Assembly: GCF_050433445.1 (NCBI RefSeq)
Contig: NZ_JBNPXF010000004.1
Coordinates: 62,001 to 126,000, forward strand
Length of the DNA: 64,000 bases
Reading direction: 5' to 3'
From: Kroppenstedtia sanguinis
GTDB lineage: Bacteria; Bacillota; Bacilli; Thermoactinomycetales; DSM-45169
Shown here: positions 42,899 through 51,853 of the stretch, piece by piece
Layout of the letters: each line of letters begins with the position of its first letter
Position numbering within the stretch: position 1 is the first letter of the stretch
Program-made: the position numbers and the translations under genes
Notes under the pieces: model-generated
What the model was told of the DNA's origin: nothing
Databases searched by the model: none
The model's input: only the letters and a program-made list of their open reading frames with translations

Positions 42899-43186
42899 TC
42901 CCATTTGGTTTTGGGTATCGATGGTAGAATAGAAAAGAGAGATGGAATGAAAAAAACGGTTTGATACCGGCTCATCTGAGTTGGTCTAAATTCGGAGGAT
43001 CAGGTCGTATCCTCGGTAAATCTCGGCGTGAGCTGAAGCGTGTACTGTTTCCGGTTTGCGAGAGAAAGAGGGGAATAAGGGAACTAAACAAAATGAGAAA
43101 TTAATTCTATTGCATTATGGAGGTGATGGAAGAAATAAAGTATGCTGGGACATATAACAGGCCGATCAGGAGGTTGGAGTCTGGAG
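42899..43186. other. Intergenic, nothing recognised
   Basis: The stretch contains GGAGGTGATGG at 43120-43130 and an in-frame ATG at 43142, an alternative upstream start for the DedA gene. No other feature can be supported. Confidence 0.35.
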
Positions 43187-43789
43187 ATGCAAGAATTTGT
43201 GCGAGTAATTTTGGAGTCGCTAGAGGACTTGGGCTATTTTGGAGTCGCGTTAGGTTTGATGATCGAAGTGATCCCCAGTGAAATTGTTTTGGCTTATGGT
43301 GGGTACCTTGTAAGCCTGGGGAAAATTAATATGGTTGGTGCAGTGATTGCAGGTACGATTGGTGGTACACTGGCGCAACTTTTTCTTTACCTGATGGGCT
43401 ATTACGGAGGGCGTCCTGTTTTAGAGAAATACGGCAAGTTCTTGCTCATCAAGAAAAGTCACTTGGATGTTGCCGAGCGATGGTTCCAGCGTTACGGAAC
43501 CGGTGTGATTTTCGGGGCCCGCTTTATCCCTGTTGTCCGTCATGCGATCTCCATTCCCGCAGGAATCGCCAAGATGTCCATTAGAAAGTTTTTATTTTAT
43601 ACCACTTTAGCTATCATTCCCTGGTCTATTTTTTTTATCTATTTGGGAATTCAACTTGGGGAGAACTATGAAGATATAAAAGAAGTCGCTTCCCCTTACC
43701 TTCAACCCTTGGGCTGGAGCTTTGCTCTTCTCATTGGCGGCTATATCATGATCCTTTGGGTGAAAAAGAGAAAAGCGGTTAACAACTAG
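43187..43789 (+). CDS. DedA-family membrane protein
   Basis: 200 residues from ATG 43187 (MQEFVRVILESLEDLGYFGV); the frame is open to ATG 43142, which has a distant GGAGGTGA. About five membrane segments. VIPSEIVLAYGGYLVSLGKI and the VIFGARFIPVVRHAISIPAG signature with conserved Gly-Ala-Arg-Phe-x-Pro are diagnostic. DedA proteins are flippases for undecaprenyl phosphate or phospholipids and support membrane-potential homeostasis. Confidence 0.9.
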   Translation: MQEFVRVILESLEDLGYFGVALGLMIEVIPSEIVLAYGGYLVSLGKINMVGAVIAGTIGGTLAQLFLYLMGYYGGRPVLEKYGKFLLIKKSHLDVAERWFQRYGTGVIFGARFIPVVRHAISIPAGIAKMSIRKFLFYTTLAIIPWSIFFIYLGIQLGENYEDIKEVASPYLQPLGWSFALLIGGYIMILWVKKRKAVNN

Positions 43790-43904
43790 TGATCACTGAT
43801 CTAGTTTTTCAGCCAGGCGGAGCAGAAGGTTGGAGGCGCTCCATCTTTCTTGCAGAGCGCAAGGGGGAAGCAAATCCTCGTCCTCTTCGTTGAGGAGGGG
43901 AGAT

Positions 43905-43990
43905 CGGGATGGGAGCGCCATTCCGACGCCAAAGTTCTTGCGATCTAAAGACGTTACCAACCCTTCCTGAAGACCAACTTCTGAGGTAGT
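43905..43990 (-). repeat. Decayed second-family repeat, reversed
   Basis: CCGACGCCAAAGTTCTTGCGATCTAAAGACG parallels GGCGTCGTAGTTCTGGCGATCTAAAATCG at 24182-24210, in the same orientation. Confidence 0.35.
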
Positions 43991-44065
43991 TCTGATCCAT
44001 TCGCAGTTGGGGTCGGGGATGGGGATCATTCACAACAACGTCTTCCTTAAACACTAAAAAAACCA

Positions 44066-44094
44066 AACACGCCCAAAACTGGGTGTGTTTTTTT
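44066..44094 (+). terminator. Terminator downstream of the DedA gene
   Basis: AACACGCCC and GGGTGTGTT pair around AAAACT, followed by TTTTTT. Confidence 0.75.
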
Positions 44095-44276
44095 ATATTG
44101 ATAATCAGAATTTAAATGATTCCTGGTAGAAATTGTAGGAATTAATAAAATTTTAGACTGTTCAGGTGGTGGGAATTGTGATACTCTTTTAGTAGCCATT
44201 TTTTCCTTAGGGGCAATGTGCGGCGACGGAAGGAAGGCTTTATACTTTTTTACTTAGAATGGCAGGTCGGTTTAAG

Positions 44277-44375
44277 AGGATACCCCCTAGAAATGTCGTG
44301 AAAAACCGTTCACAGGAAGGTTAGGGTTTCCCATGGAGTGACTTGGGATCAGAACAACGGAAAACGATAGTGAAC
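44277..44375 (+). repeat. Decayed second-family repeat
   Basis: GATACCCCC, GGGTTTCCCATGGAGTGACT and CAGAACAACGG recur in the same order and spacing as at 3137-3262. Confidence 0.35.
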
Positions 44376-44514
44376 CAATCATCCCGACCGTCTAAGAGAT
44401 ATAAGGTAAATCACAACGCGATTCTAGTTTTTTTAAAAGCAAGCTACCCAAATCTTTCTGCGATTTCCCCCTACGTATGAAAGTTAGCTTGTGACTAAGA
44501 ATTGGGGTGAGTTT
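44376..44514 (+). promoter_or_regulatory. 5' region of the frameshifted permease gene, with an inverted repeat
   Basis: CAAGCTA (44440-44446) and TAGCTTG (44485-44491) can pair in the leader, ending 24 bases before the ATG. A control hairpin is possible; no known riboswitch pattern is seen. Confidence 0.3.
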
Positions 44515-45928
44515 ATGGCGAATTTTTTAAGAACTAAATCTATTGAGCACTATTGAGCAAGCCAATCGGATCACTGAAGTGGATCGTTTCAAACTTAAGC
44601 GGGAACTTGGACCTTGGCAATTGATGCTGTATGTACTGGGAGCCACGATTGGGGCAGGAATTTTTGTTTTACCGGGCACGACTGCTGCGTTGCATGCAGG
44701 ACCAGGAGTGATCGTTTCATTCCTGATTGGTGGAATTGTGACTATTGCCGTCGGACTGGCTTATGTAGAATTTGCCTCTATGGTTCCTGTTGCTGGAAGC
44801 GCTTATACCTACTCATATATTGCGCTGGGAGAATTTATTGCTTGGATCATCGGCTGGGATCTACTTTTGGAATTCACGGTGATTTCAAGTACTGTCGCAG
44901 TTGGATGGAGTGGCTATGTAGACTCCTTTCTGCAATCCGTCGGCATTCATTTGCCGGAGGTTTTAACGAAAGATATGGCTCATGGCGGAATTGTAAATTT
45001 GCCGGCAGTTGCGGGTTGGCTGATTGTCGCTTGGATTGCAATGAGTGGAATTAAAAATGTGGGTCGATCCAACACATTATTTACGATCGCTAAGGTTGCA
45101 GCCATCATACTATTTTTGCTCATCGGTGCTTTTCACGTGGATCCTGTAAATTGGACACCCTTTACACCTTTTGGATGGACAGGAGTTATGGCAGGGGCTG
45201 CATTGGTATTTTTTGCATTTACAGGATTTGATGGTGTGACAACTGTGTTAGAAGAAGTAAAAAATCCACAAAAAACCATACCGATCGCTTTAATTGGTGG
45301 GTTGAGTGTACTCACACTTCTCTATGCACTTGTCGCATTCATGTTGACAGGGATCTTACCTTACTCTAAATTGGATGTTCCGGATCCCACTGTATTTGCA
45401 CTTCAATCTGTCGGGATTCAATGGGGCGGCGCGATCATTGCAGTGGCGGTGATCTTCGGATTGCTGGCTACGATGATAGCGAATACAACCAGTGCAACTC
45501 GTGTTTTATTTGCTATGAGTCGGGATGGACTTCTTCCAGAGCGGATTGCCCTGACGAATAAAAAAACAGGTGTTCCGATCTTATCGATTGTGATTGTGAC
45601 GGTGACAGGTATTCTTTTGTCGGGATTCTTGTCAATTGGAGAGCTAGCGGAATTTGCTAATATTGGGGGCTTAACCGCTTTTGCTTTGACAACCGTCAGT
45701 GTCATCGTTCTTCGCTATACCAAACCGGATGAACCCCGAGCATTTAAAGTGCCCGCGTTATGGCTTGTTGGGATCGTAGGGATCGGAGGATGTCTGGCAT
45801 TGATCTTTAGCCTCCCGCTGTTTACTATTCTACGATTCTTCATTTGGTTATTGATCGGCTTGGTTATTTATTTGGTTTATGGTTACAAGCATGCCAAAAT
45901 TGGTTCTGAAAAAGAGAATACAAGATAA
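44515..45928 (+). pseudogene. APC amino acid permease with 10-bp tandem-duplication frameshift
   Basis: The native start is ATG 44515 with GGGGTGAG. It reads MANFLRTKSIEHY and stops at 44554-44556. CTATTGAGCA is exactly duplicated (44540-44549, 44550-44559). With one copy the frame reads MANFLRTKSIEQANRITEVD and runs 467 residues to 45928. The body is a complete APC permease: MLYVLGATIGAGIFVLPGTT, FFAFTGFDGVTTVLEEVKNP and TTSATRVLFAMSRDGLLPER. Reinitiation at TTG 44543, which overlaps the premature stop region, could still give a nearly full-length protein. It is therefore either phase-variable, leaky or dead. Confidence 0.85.
44540..44559 (+). repeat. Exact 10-bp tandem duplication
   Basis: CTATTGAGCA occurs twice in tandem within the 5' coding region of the permease and shifts the frame. 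Confidence 0.9.
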
Positions 45929-45957
45929 ACCTATCGTTGCAAATCATGTCGGATTCC

Positions 45958-45988
45958 GCGCGGCCAAAAGGCCGCGCTGTTTTTTTTG
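45958..45988 (+). terminator. Terminator after second APC permease
   Basis: GCGCGGCC-AAAA-GGCCGCGC followed by TGTTTTTTTT. Confidence 0.9.
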
Positions 45989-46309
45989 AGGGGTATCTGA
46001 GAATCTCAGATGGATGGAGAATACCTGCCTCGCCGTGTTCCCTTCGCTCCAGGTTTCACCGTCGTAACAGATCCTTATCCGTTTTCGGTTAATCTAATAA
46101 TTTTGGGCCGTGTTTTTTTGTAGAGGGTTACAAGTAAAGCTAGGCAAATAAAGTAATTTCATTCTTTTTACAGATGCTGTCTGCTTAAAGAATATTGAAT
46201 CCAGGAAATTTTTTCGAATCCACCACTTTCCATCTCTTGATTTTGGTGTTACAATTTGCAAAATAGGTGGATTTGAAAATTTGAATATGTCTGTAAAGGG
46301 GAAAGTGTA
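45989..46309. other. Intergenic, nothing recognised
   Basis: AT-rich stretch ahead of the MFS gene. A promoter is expected but none is clear. AAAGGGGAAAG at 46294-46304 is the ribosome site. Confidence 0.4.
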
Positions 46310-47593
46310 GTGACTGAAAAGTCGAAACCTCCATACCGAAGGAACGTGGGTGGTTGGATTCGGAGTAAGGCGGCGAAGGTGCGTGACAGATACCATTCGA
46401 TCGTCTGGATTCACTTTTGGCTTACGATGTCCAGTTGTATCACGGGGTTTATGCTGTATCCTTATTTGGTCGTCTATATGACCGAGCAGTTGGGAGCTTC
46501 TGCTGTAGCGGCGGCAGGAGCGATCAGCTTTCCGTCGTTTATCGCTATATTTTTCAAACTGTGGGCAGGCAACATCTCTGATCGGTTTGGACGGCGGCCG
46601 GTTCTGTTCATGGCTCCCATGTTCCAATTCATTGTGTTAATCGGAATGATTTTTGCCAATGAGGTGTGGCACTTTTATGTGCTATTAACACTGAACGGTT
46701 TGAGCTCAAACCTATACCTTCCTGCGAAGGATGCGCAGATGGCGGATATAGTTTCCGAAAAACAGAGAACGGAAGCTTATGCTTTGAACAATGTCGCGAT
46801 TAATATTGGAGCGACTTTGGGTCCTCTGCTGGGGATTGCCGCCTACCACTTGAATCCCTCGTTGATCTTCTGTGCCGAGGCTGGGATTGCGTTGGTGACG
46901 GCGACGGTGGTTTATTTTAAAATTCCCGAGACGTTGCCCCAAGCGGAGCAGGATTCAACTGGACCAACCCAGAGGAAAGTTTTGCTGGGGATCGGAGCCC
47001 ATTTTCCCTTGTATCTATTGATTTTATTTGCCGTTCCCGTCTATATGGTAGAAATGCAGATGAATTCGACTATGCCGTTGTACCTGAAAACCCAATTTGT
47101 CGAATACTTATTGGTTTATGGAACTCTGCGCACGGTGACAGGTATCCTGACCGCAGTGCTTCAGATGCCGGTTACTTTGTGGAGCCAACGGTGGCGGGGA
47201 GAACGGGTGGTGATGATTAGTTATTTCCTCTTGATCGCATACAGTTTCTTCTACGGGTTCATGCCCTATTTCTGGCTACTGGTGGTTGCCGAATTCTGCT
47301 GGACGATGACGGATATGTTACTGTTGCCCCGGTTGAAACAGATTGTCTCTATCATGGCGAATTCCCAGGTACGTGCCCGATATTTCTCACTCTTTGATAT
47401 TAGTCTCAGTGTGGGCAAAATGACGGCGCCGGTCTTGGGAAGTGTGGTCTTGGTACAATATGGTGGAAAAATTCTGTTTGGCGGGTTGGGTGCCTTGCTC
47501 TTGCTGGCAGGGGTGGGGCAAGCCATCCTGGTATCGCGGGTGCTTTCCGCCGACAAACGAAAAAAAGAACAGACCCCTGAAGCGGCGGGTTGA
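46310..47593 (+). CDS. MFS transporter
   Basis: 427 residues from GTG 46310. Twelve spans. The loop 2-3 motif is present as GNISDRFGRRPVLFMAPMFQ (GxxxDRxGRR), and MADIVSEKQRTEAYALNNVA fits the drug:proton antiporter-1 family. Loop 6-7 carries PETLPQAEQDSTGP. Probably an efflux pump; substrate unknown. It converges with the ABC operon. Confidence 0.88.
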   Translation: MTEKSKPPYRRNVGGWIRSKAAKVRDRYHSIVWIHFWLTMSSCITGFMLYPYLVVYMTEQLGASAVAAAGAISFPSFIAIFFKLWAGNISDRFGRRPVLFMAPMFQFIVLIGMIFANEVWHFYVLLTLNGLSSNLYLPAKDAQMADIVSEKQRTEAYALNNVAINIGATLGPLLGIAAYHLNPSLIFCAEAGIALVTATVVYFKIPETLPQAEQDSTGPTQRKVLLGIGAHFPLYLLILFAVPVYMVEMQMNSTMPLYLKTQFVEYLLVYGTLRTVTGILTAVLQMPVTLWSQRWRGERVVMISYFLLIAYSFFYGFMPYFWLLVVAEFCWTMTDMLLLPRLKQIVSIMANSQVRARYFSLFDISLSVGKMTAPVLGSVVLVQYGGKILFGGLGALLLLAGVGQAILVSRVLSADKRKKEQTPEAAG

Positions 47594-47653
47594 AAGCGGC
47601 AAGGGGTGAAATATCTTCCGTCTGGACCTGAGCAATCTTTATCACAAAGGAAA

Positions 47654-47682
47654 AACCACCCCTGCAGATGGGGGTGGTTTCT
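47654..47682. terminator. Bidirectional terminator
   Basis: AACCACCCC and GGGGGTGGTT pair around TGCAGAT, between the MFS gene and the converging ABC operon. Confidence 0.7.
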
Positions 47683-47685
47683 TGT

Positions 47686-48678
47686 TCATGCCAGTACATC
47701 CCGTTTTACAAACACAGTGAAAGCCACTACCAGGGCGGTCAGGGACCAGATGCCAAGGACCGCCAGGGAGAAGGGGAGAGTCATTCCTTCGATCATGGTG
47801 GGCGTACCGGATAGATAGTCTGTCAGGCGAAGATTGGTGAAGGCCAGATATTTCAGGGCGGTCCAACTGGGTGCCGCCTGGGTAAGTAGATTTCCGGAGA
47901 TGAGAGAGGCTAACATGATACCCATCCCAGTGGCGGTACTTCGTACGAGGACAGACACCATGAAGGAGAGGGTGGCCACTGCTGTACAAGTGAACCAAGC
48001 GAGTCCACACCCCATCAGGATGTACTGCCATTGTGGTACCAAATGAACCTGATCTGTGACCATTTCGCCATTTACCTCTTGGAATCCGGTGAAGACAGGT
48101 AATTCCCATCCTCCGTATCCGAAGACGATTCCCGACAGGAGAGTGCCGAGGACCGCTGTGGCGACCACGATCAAAGATACCAGCAGGAGAAGCGCTAGAT
48201 ACTTGGATAATAGGATACGCCATCGCTGGATCGGCCGAGTCAAAAGCAACTTGATCGTGCCGGCTGAATATTCGGAGCTGACGATGTCCGCCGCCATGAC
48301 GACAACCAACAAGGGGAGGAACAAAGAGATGGATTCCTCGATGAATTTTCGTACGAAGGTAGGTGCTCCAGGGGACATCGGGTTAATGTCGCGGTCCAGA
48401 TAGTATTGTTGTTGCTGGATGTTGAGGCGGACGAGTTTCTTCCATTCCTCAGGCATGCGACTGGAGGAAAGGCGATTTTGGTTGTCGACGATCTGTTGTT
48501 GCAGAATGGAGCGCCAATCTGAGGTCCCCATCTGTTGAACCGTAGTTTGAATAGTACGGTACTGGGCGAAGGTAAAGATGGGGATTAACACTGCAATAAG
48601 CAACAGGACGACCAGCACCCGTTTTTTCTTCACGGTTTTCAATAGCTCGTTATAGATCAGGCCGATCAAGTTACGCAA
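47686..48678 (-). CDS. ABC-2 type transporter permease
   Basis: 330 residues. Six spans with a long first outer loop (residues about 40-115, rich in Gln) as in BcrB/NatB-type permeases. ADIVSSEYSAGTIKLLLTRP is the ABC-2 signature after TM2. It overlaps the ATPase gene by eight bases and forms an exporter with it. Confidence 0.88.
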   Translation of the reverse strand: MRNLIGLIYNELLKTVKKKRVLVVLLLIAVLIPIFTFAQYRTIQTTVQQMGTSDWRSILQQQIVDNQNRLSSSRMPEEWKKLVRLNIQQQQYYLDRDINPMSPGAPTFVRKFIEESISLFLPLLVVVMAADIVSSEYSAGTIKLLLTRPIQRWRILLSKYLALLLLVSLIVVATAVLGTLLSGIVFGYGGWELPVFTGFQEVNGEMVTDQVHLVPQWQYILMGCGLAWFTCTAVATLSFMVSVLVRSTATGMGIMLASLISGNLLTQAAPSWTALKYLAFTNLRLTDYLSGTPTMIEGMTLPFSLAVLGIWSLTALVVAFTVFVKRDVLA

Positions 48679-49600
48679 TGGAATCCCCCTCTGTCATCTG
48701 AAGGAAGATATCCTCCAGTGTGGGATGTTTGCGGTGGATAGTCAGCACCCTCACTCCCGCGTGCAATAGTTTCTGGTTGGCATCATGGATCTGATCCTCC
48801 GGCATGCGGGTGAAGACGTGACCCTCCTCCCGACTTTCGAGGACCGTGACACCCGGGAGGGATTCCAACACTTGAACCCCCTGATCCAGAGGGGAAAGCT
48901 CCCATTCCACCGGAGGATCTCCTTCCAAGAGCTGGTCGACGGGGCCGGATTGGATGATTCGTCCTTTGTTGATGATAGCCACGCGGTCACACAGCAGTTG
49001 CACTTCGTGCAGAATATGGCTGGAGATCAGGATGCTAATCCCTTCTTCGCGGGCCAGTTGTCTGATGAAACGGCGCATTTCGCGGATGCCGGAGGGGTCC
49101 AGTCCATTAGTAGGTTCATCCAGGATCAGTAGTTTGGGTTTTCCCAGAAGGGCTTGGGCAATGCCGAGTCGTTGCCGCATGCCCAGGGAATAAGTGTTCA
49201 CTTTGTCGTCGATCCGTTGCTCCAGCTCCACCAGCCGGGCCACTTCTCCGATCCGTTCCGGTATGATCTCGTCATTCATTCGACCGAAGATCTCCAGGTT
49301 TTCCCGTCCGGTCAAATAAGGATACATCTCCGGGTTTTCCACGATGCAACCGACATGTCGGAGGGCTTGTAAGGGCTCTTTTCGCAGGTCGTAGCCGCCG
49401 ATTTGTACTGTTCCTCGAGTGGGGCGAATCAATCCGACCAGCATCCGGATGGTAGTGGTTTTTCCGGCCCCGTTCGGTCCGAGGAAACCGTAGATTTCAC
49501 CAGGTCTCACATCGAAGGTGAGGTCTGTGACGATCTCCTGTCCACCGATTCGTTTGCTTACATTCTCCACAAGCAAGATTTTTTCCTCATCAGCGGGCAT
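48671..49600 (-). CDS. ABC transporter ATPase (bacitracin/Na+ export type)
   Basis: 309 residues, ATG 49600. Walker A FLGPNGAGKTTTIRML, signature YSLGMRQRLGIAQAL, Walker B LLILDEPTNGLDPSG, and the H-loop ISSHILHEV. The C-terminal 80 residues are a typical DUF4162-like tail. With the next gene it makes an exporter, perhaps for a peptide antibiotic or a self-made product. It overlaps the GDSL hydrolase gene by 11 bases. Confidence 0.93.
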   Translation of the reverse strand: MPADEEKILLVENVSKRIGGQEIVTDLTFDVRPGEIYGFLGPNGAGKTTTIRMLVGLIRPTRGTVQIGGYDLRKEPLQALRHVGCIVENPEMYPYLTGRENLEIFGRMNDEIIPERIGEVARLVELEQRIDDKVNTYSLGMRQRLGIAQALLGKPKLLILDEPTNGLDPSGIREMRRFIRQLAREEGISILISSHILHEVQLLCDRVAIINKGRIIQSGPVDQLLEGDPPVEWELSPLDQGVQVLESLPGVTVLESREEGHVFTRMPEDQIHDANQKLLHAGVRVLTIHRKHPTLEDIFLQMTEGDSIA

Positions 49601-50402
49601 CGGTTGACACCTCTTTCTCCTCTTCTTCCATCGCTTGCAACAGACGATCGGTCATTCTTGCATAGCCTTTTTGATTGGGATGGAAGTGATCACTGTATAG
49701 GTAGGCCCGTGGGTTCAGTTGAAAGAGATCGAAAACAGGGATCACCACGACCTGGTCAAATTTTTCTGCAGTTTCTGTGAGGGTTCGGTTCCATTCGCCT
49801 ACGATTCGATTGCTGGTTTCTTTTTGACCCAGATCACCGAAGGGATTGTAGAGCCCAAACAGGAACACTGGGGTCTTTGGATTTTTCCGGCGGATGGTGG
49901 ACAGAGTGGATTCAAGGTTTTTTTGATACCTTTTTCGCGCCTTTTCCGATTGCTTCCAATCGATGGTCTCCGTTTGTCCACTGTTTTGGAATAGATCATT
50001 TCCGCCGATGGTCAAGGTAATCCAACGGGCTTCTCCCAACAGATGGCGAACCCGGGATTGCTGGATTTGATCTTTCAATTGGTCTGAGGTCTGCCCCTTC
50101 ACAGCCAGATTGACTGCACTGATCTGGCTGTGTTCCTTGCGGAGATGTTCTTTGACCCGACCAGCGTATCCTTGTCCATCCGGATCACCGGTTCCTCGAG
50201 TGAGGGAATCCCCCAGGGTGAGTAGAAGTGCTGTTTCGGAGTCGTTACCTTTCGCTTGCTGGGGTTCCTTGTCAGAAAACCCTTCTGACGGAGAATCGAG
50301 TATATCTGTGACAGCCCATCCAAAACCGGCAATCAGAAAGAGCAAAGAGAACAATAAAAACAGACTGAATGCGATCCATACAGGGTTTCCTTTGATCCTC
50401 AT
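49590..50402 (-). CDS. SGNH/GDSL hydrolase, membrane-anchored
   Basis: 270 residues. An N-terminal membrane segment or signal (WIAFSLFLLFSLLFLIAGFG) is followed by the SGNH blocks: LTLGDSLTRGTGD (Ser), the Gly of block II near VNLAVKGQTSDQ, TIGGNDLF (Asn) and SDHFHPNQKGYARM (Asp/His). It is an extracytoplasmic esterase/lipase, possibly acting on envelope or spore lipids or acyl groups. First gene of the three-gene operon. Confidence 0.9.
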   Translation of the reverse strand: MRIKGNPVWIAFSLFLLFSLLFLIAGFGWAVTDILDSPSEGFSDKEPQQAKGNDSETALLLTLGDSLTRGTGDPDGQGYAGRVKEHLRKEHSQISAVNLAVKGQTSDQLKDQIQQSRVRHLLGEARWITLTIGGNDLFQNSGQTETIDWKQSEKARKRYQKNLESTLSTIRRKNPKTPVFLFGLYNPFGDLGQKETSNRIVGEWNRTLTETAEKFDQVVVIPVFDLFQLNPRAYLYSDHFHPNQKGYARMTDRLLQAMEEEEKEVSTDAR

Positions 50403-50610
50403 AGTCCGCTCCTTTAAGTCATATGATCGAAGATAGATGACAAAGTGGTAAAGGAAGACGGCCGCAGAAAGTCCGACAAAATCTATCTTACCACAGGAGA
50501 GATTTTAGCTCCTCCATCTTTCATATATCTTTTCCAGGGACAAATGGGTGCAAACAGCTCATGGGCGCATATATATAGAACGCACGGTTTTTTAAAGGAG
50601 GGATATCTCG

Positions 50611-51831
50611 TTGAAATTGCATATCGTTCGGCCGGGGGATACCCTTCGGAAGATCGCTCGGCGTTTTGACATTCCTGTGCAACGTTTGCTGGAGCTCAAT
50701 CCTTCATTGGATCCGGAACATCCGGAACCTGGGGAGAAAGTCAAAATTCCCAGAGGGAAGGTTCCAGTAGCTAGGCAGAGGAAGGGAAAAGCGACGCTGA
50801 CGGGGGAGAAGCCGCAATCCCCCCATCGGAAACCGGAATCTTCCGGATCTACCGGACACTCCGAAACGATTCAAGAAGGGACGGAATCTCCCAAAGAGCA
50901 ACCGTTGCCCAAAAGACCGGACTCATCTCCAGTCGGGATGATGCCACCCATGCCCAAAGCACCGGAGTACCAATGGAGAATGGAAGAGGAGGAAACACCA
51001 GAACAACCAGAACAAGAGGAGAAGACCCCCTATTTTACTTCGCAACCCCTTCCGTCTCCCTTTCCTTCCGTGAGTTTTCCCTATACCGGACAGCCATTCT
51101 CCCAGACGGTTCCTGATCCATATGCTCATCCGATGCCGCAACCCGAAGTAGAGGACTCACAGGGATGGCCTGTTTGGACGGATCCGAGCACCGGGCAACC
51201 CACTTTCAGTCCACCGCCTGGCGGAGGACAGCCGGAATATAGTCAACAGCCCCAGCCCCCTATGTTTTCTTATCCCGGCTTCGGGCAACCCGACCAAAAC
51301 CAATCGCAGATGCCCATGTTTCCTTATCCCGGTTTTGGGCAACCCGACCAGGAGCAACCGCAGATGCCCATGTTTCCTTATCCCGGTTTTGGGCAACCCG
51401 ACCAGGGTCAATCGCAGATGCCCATGTTCCCTTATCCCGGTTTTGGGCAACCCGACCAGGGCCAATCGCAGATGCCCATGTTCCCTTATCCCGGTTTTGG
51501 GCAACCCGACCAGGGCCAATCGCAGATGCCCATGTTCCCTTATCCCGGCTTTGGGCAACCCGACCAGGAGCAATCGCAGATGCCCATGTTCCCTTATCCC
51601 GGCTATGGAGGACAGTCGCTACAAGGAGAGATCCAGTCCGCTTGGCCCATGCCATACCCCACGCCGGGATTCCCACAGACGCAGGGATTCCATCCCTATC
51701 CAAGTTCTTTGACGGGAGCGTCGGCGAGGGAAGAGGATGGAAATACCGATCCACCACCAGTCGATTGGGATATATCTTCTCTCCTTCGCGAGGAGGAAAG
51801 CGCCTGGGCGGAAAGTTCCACAGAGAAATAA
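50611..51831 (+). CDS. safA: SafA-like LysM spore-coat morphogenetic protein with tandem repeats
   Basis: 406 residues, TTG 50611 with AAAGGAGGG ten bases upstream. One N-terminal LysM domain (residues 2-48, LHIVRPGDTLRKIARRFDIP) binds cortex/peptidoglycan. A charged linker (KQQ/E/P-rich) follows, then a Pro/Gln/Tyr-rich region with an 18-residue repeat (MPMFPYPGFGQPDQGQSQ) in six full copies plus partial ends at about residues 215-341. SafA guides inner coat assembly in Bacillus, and its place upstream of yebC and ruv is conserved. No membrane segment. Confidence 0.88.
   Translation: MKLHIVRPGDTLRKIARRFDIPVQRLLELNPSLDPEHPEPGEKVKIPRGKVPVARQRKGKATLTGEKPQSPHRKPESSGSTGHSETIQEGTESPKEQPLPKRPDSSPVGMMPPMPKAPEYQWRMEEEETPEQPEQEEKTPYFTSQPLPSPFPSVSFPYTGQPFSQTVPDPYAHPMPQPEVEDSQGWPVWTDPSTGQPTFSPPPGGGQPEYSQQPQPPMFSYPGFGQPDQNQSQMPMFPYPGFGQPDQEQPQMPMFPYPGFGQPDQGQSQMPMFPYPGFGQPDQGQSQMPMFPYPGFGQPDQGQSQMPMFPYPGFGQPDQEQSQMPMFPYPGYGGQSLQGEIQSAWPMPYPTPGFPQTQGFHPYPSSLTGASAREEDGNTDPPPVDWDISSLLREEESAWAESSTEK
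51256..51600 (+). repeat. 54-bp tandem repeats inside safA
   Basis: Six copies of a 54-base unit (TTATCCCGGTTTTGGGCAAC core) with a few differences. The middle three encode identical 18-residue units, indicating recent duplication or gene conversion. Confidence 0.95.
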
Positions 51832-51853
51832 GAGGCGGGAAGGGGGGGACGAG

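Noticed and set aside
50560..50580. CATATATATA as a sporulation sigma -10 box for safA
   Set aside because: It does not fit the spacing of sigma-E or sigma-K consensus well enough and no matching -35 was found.
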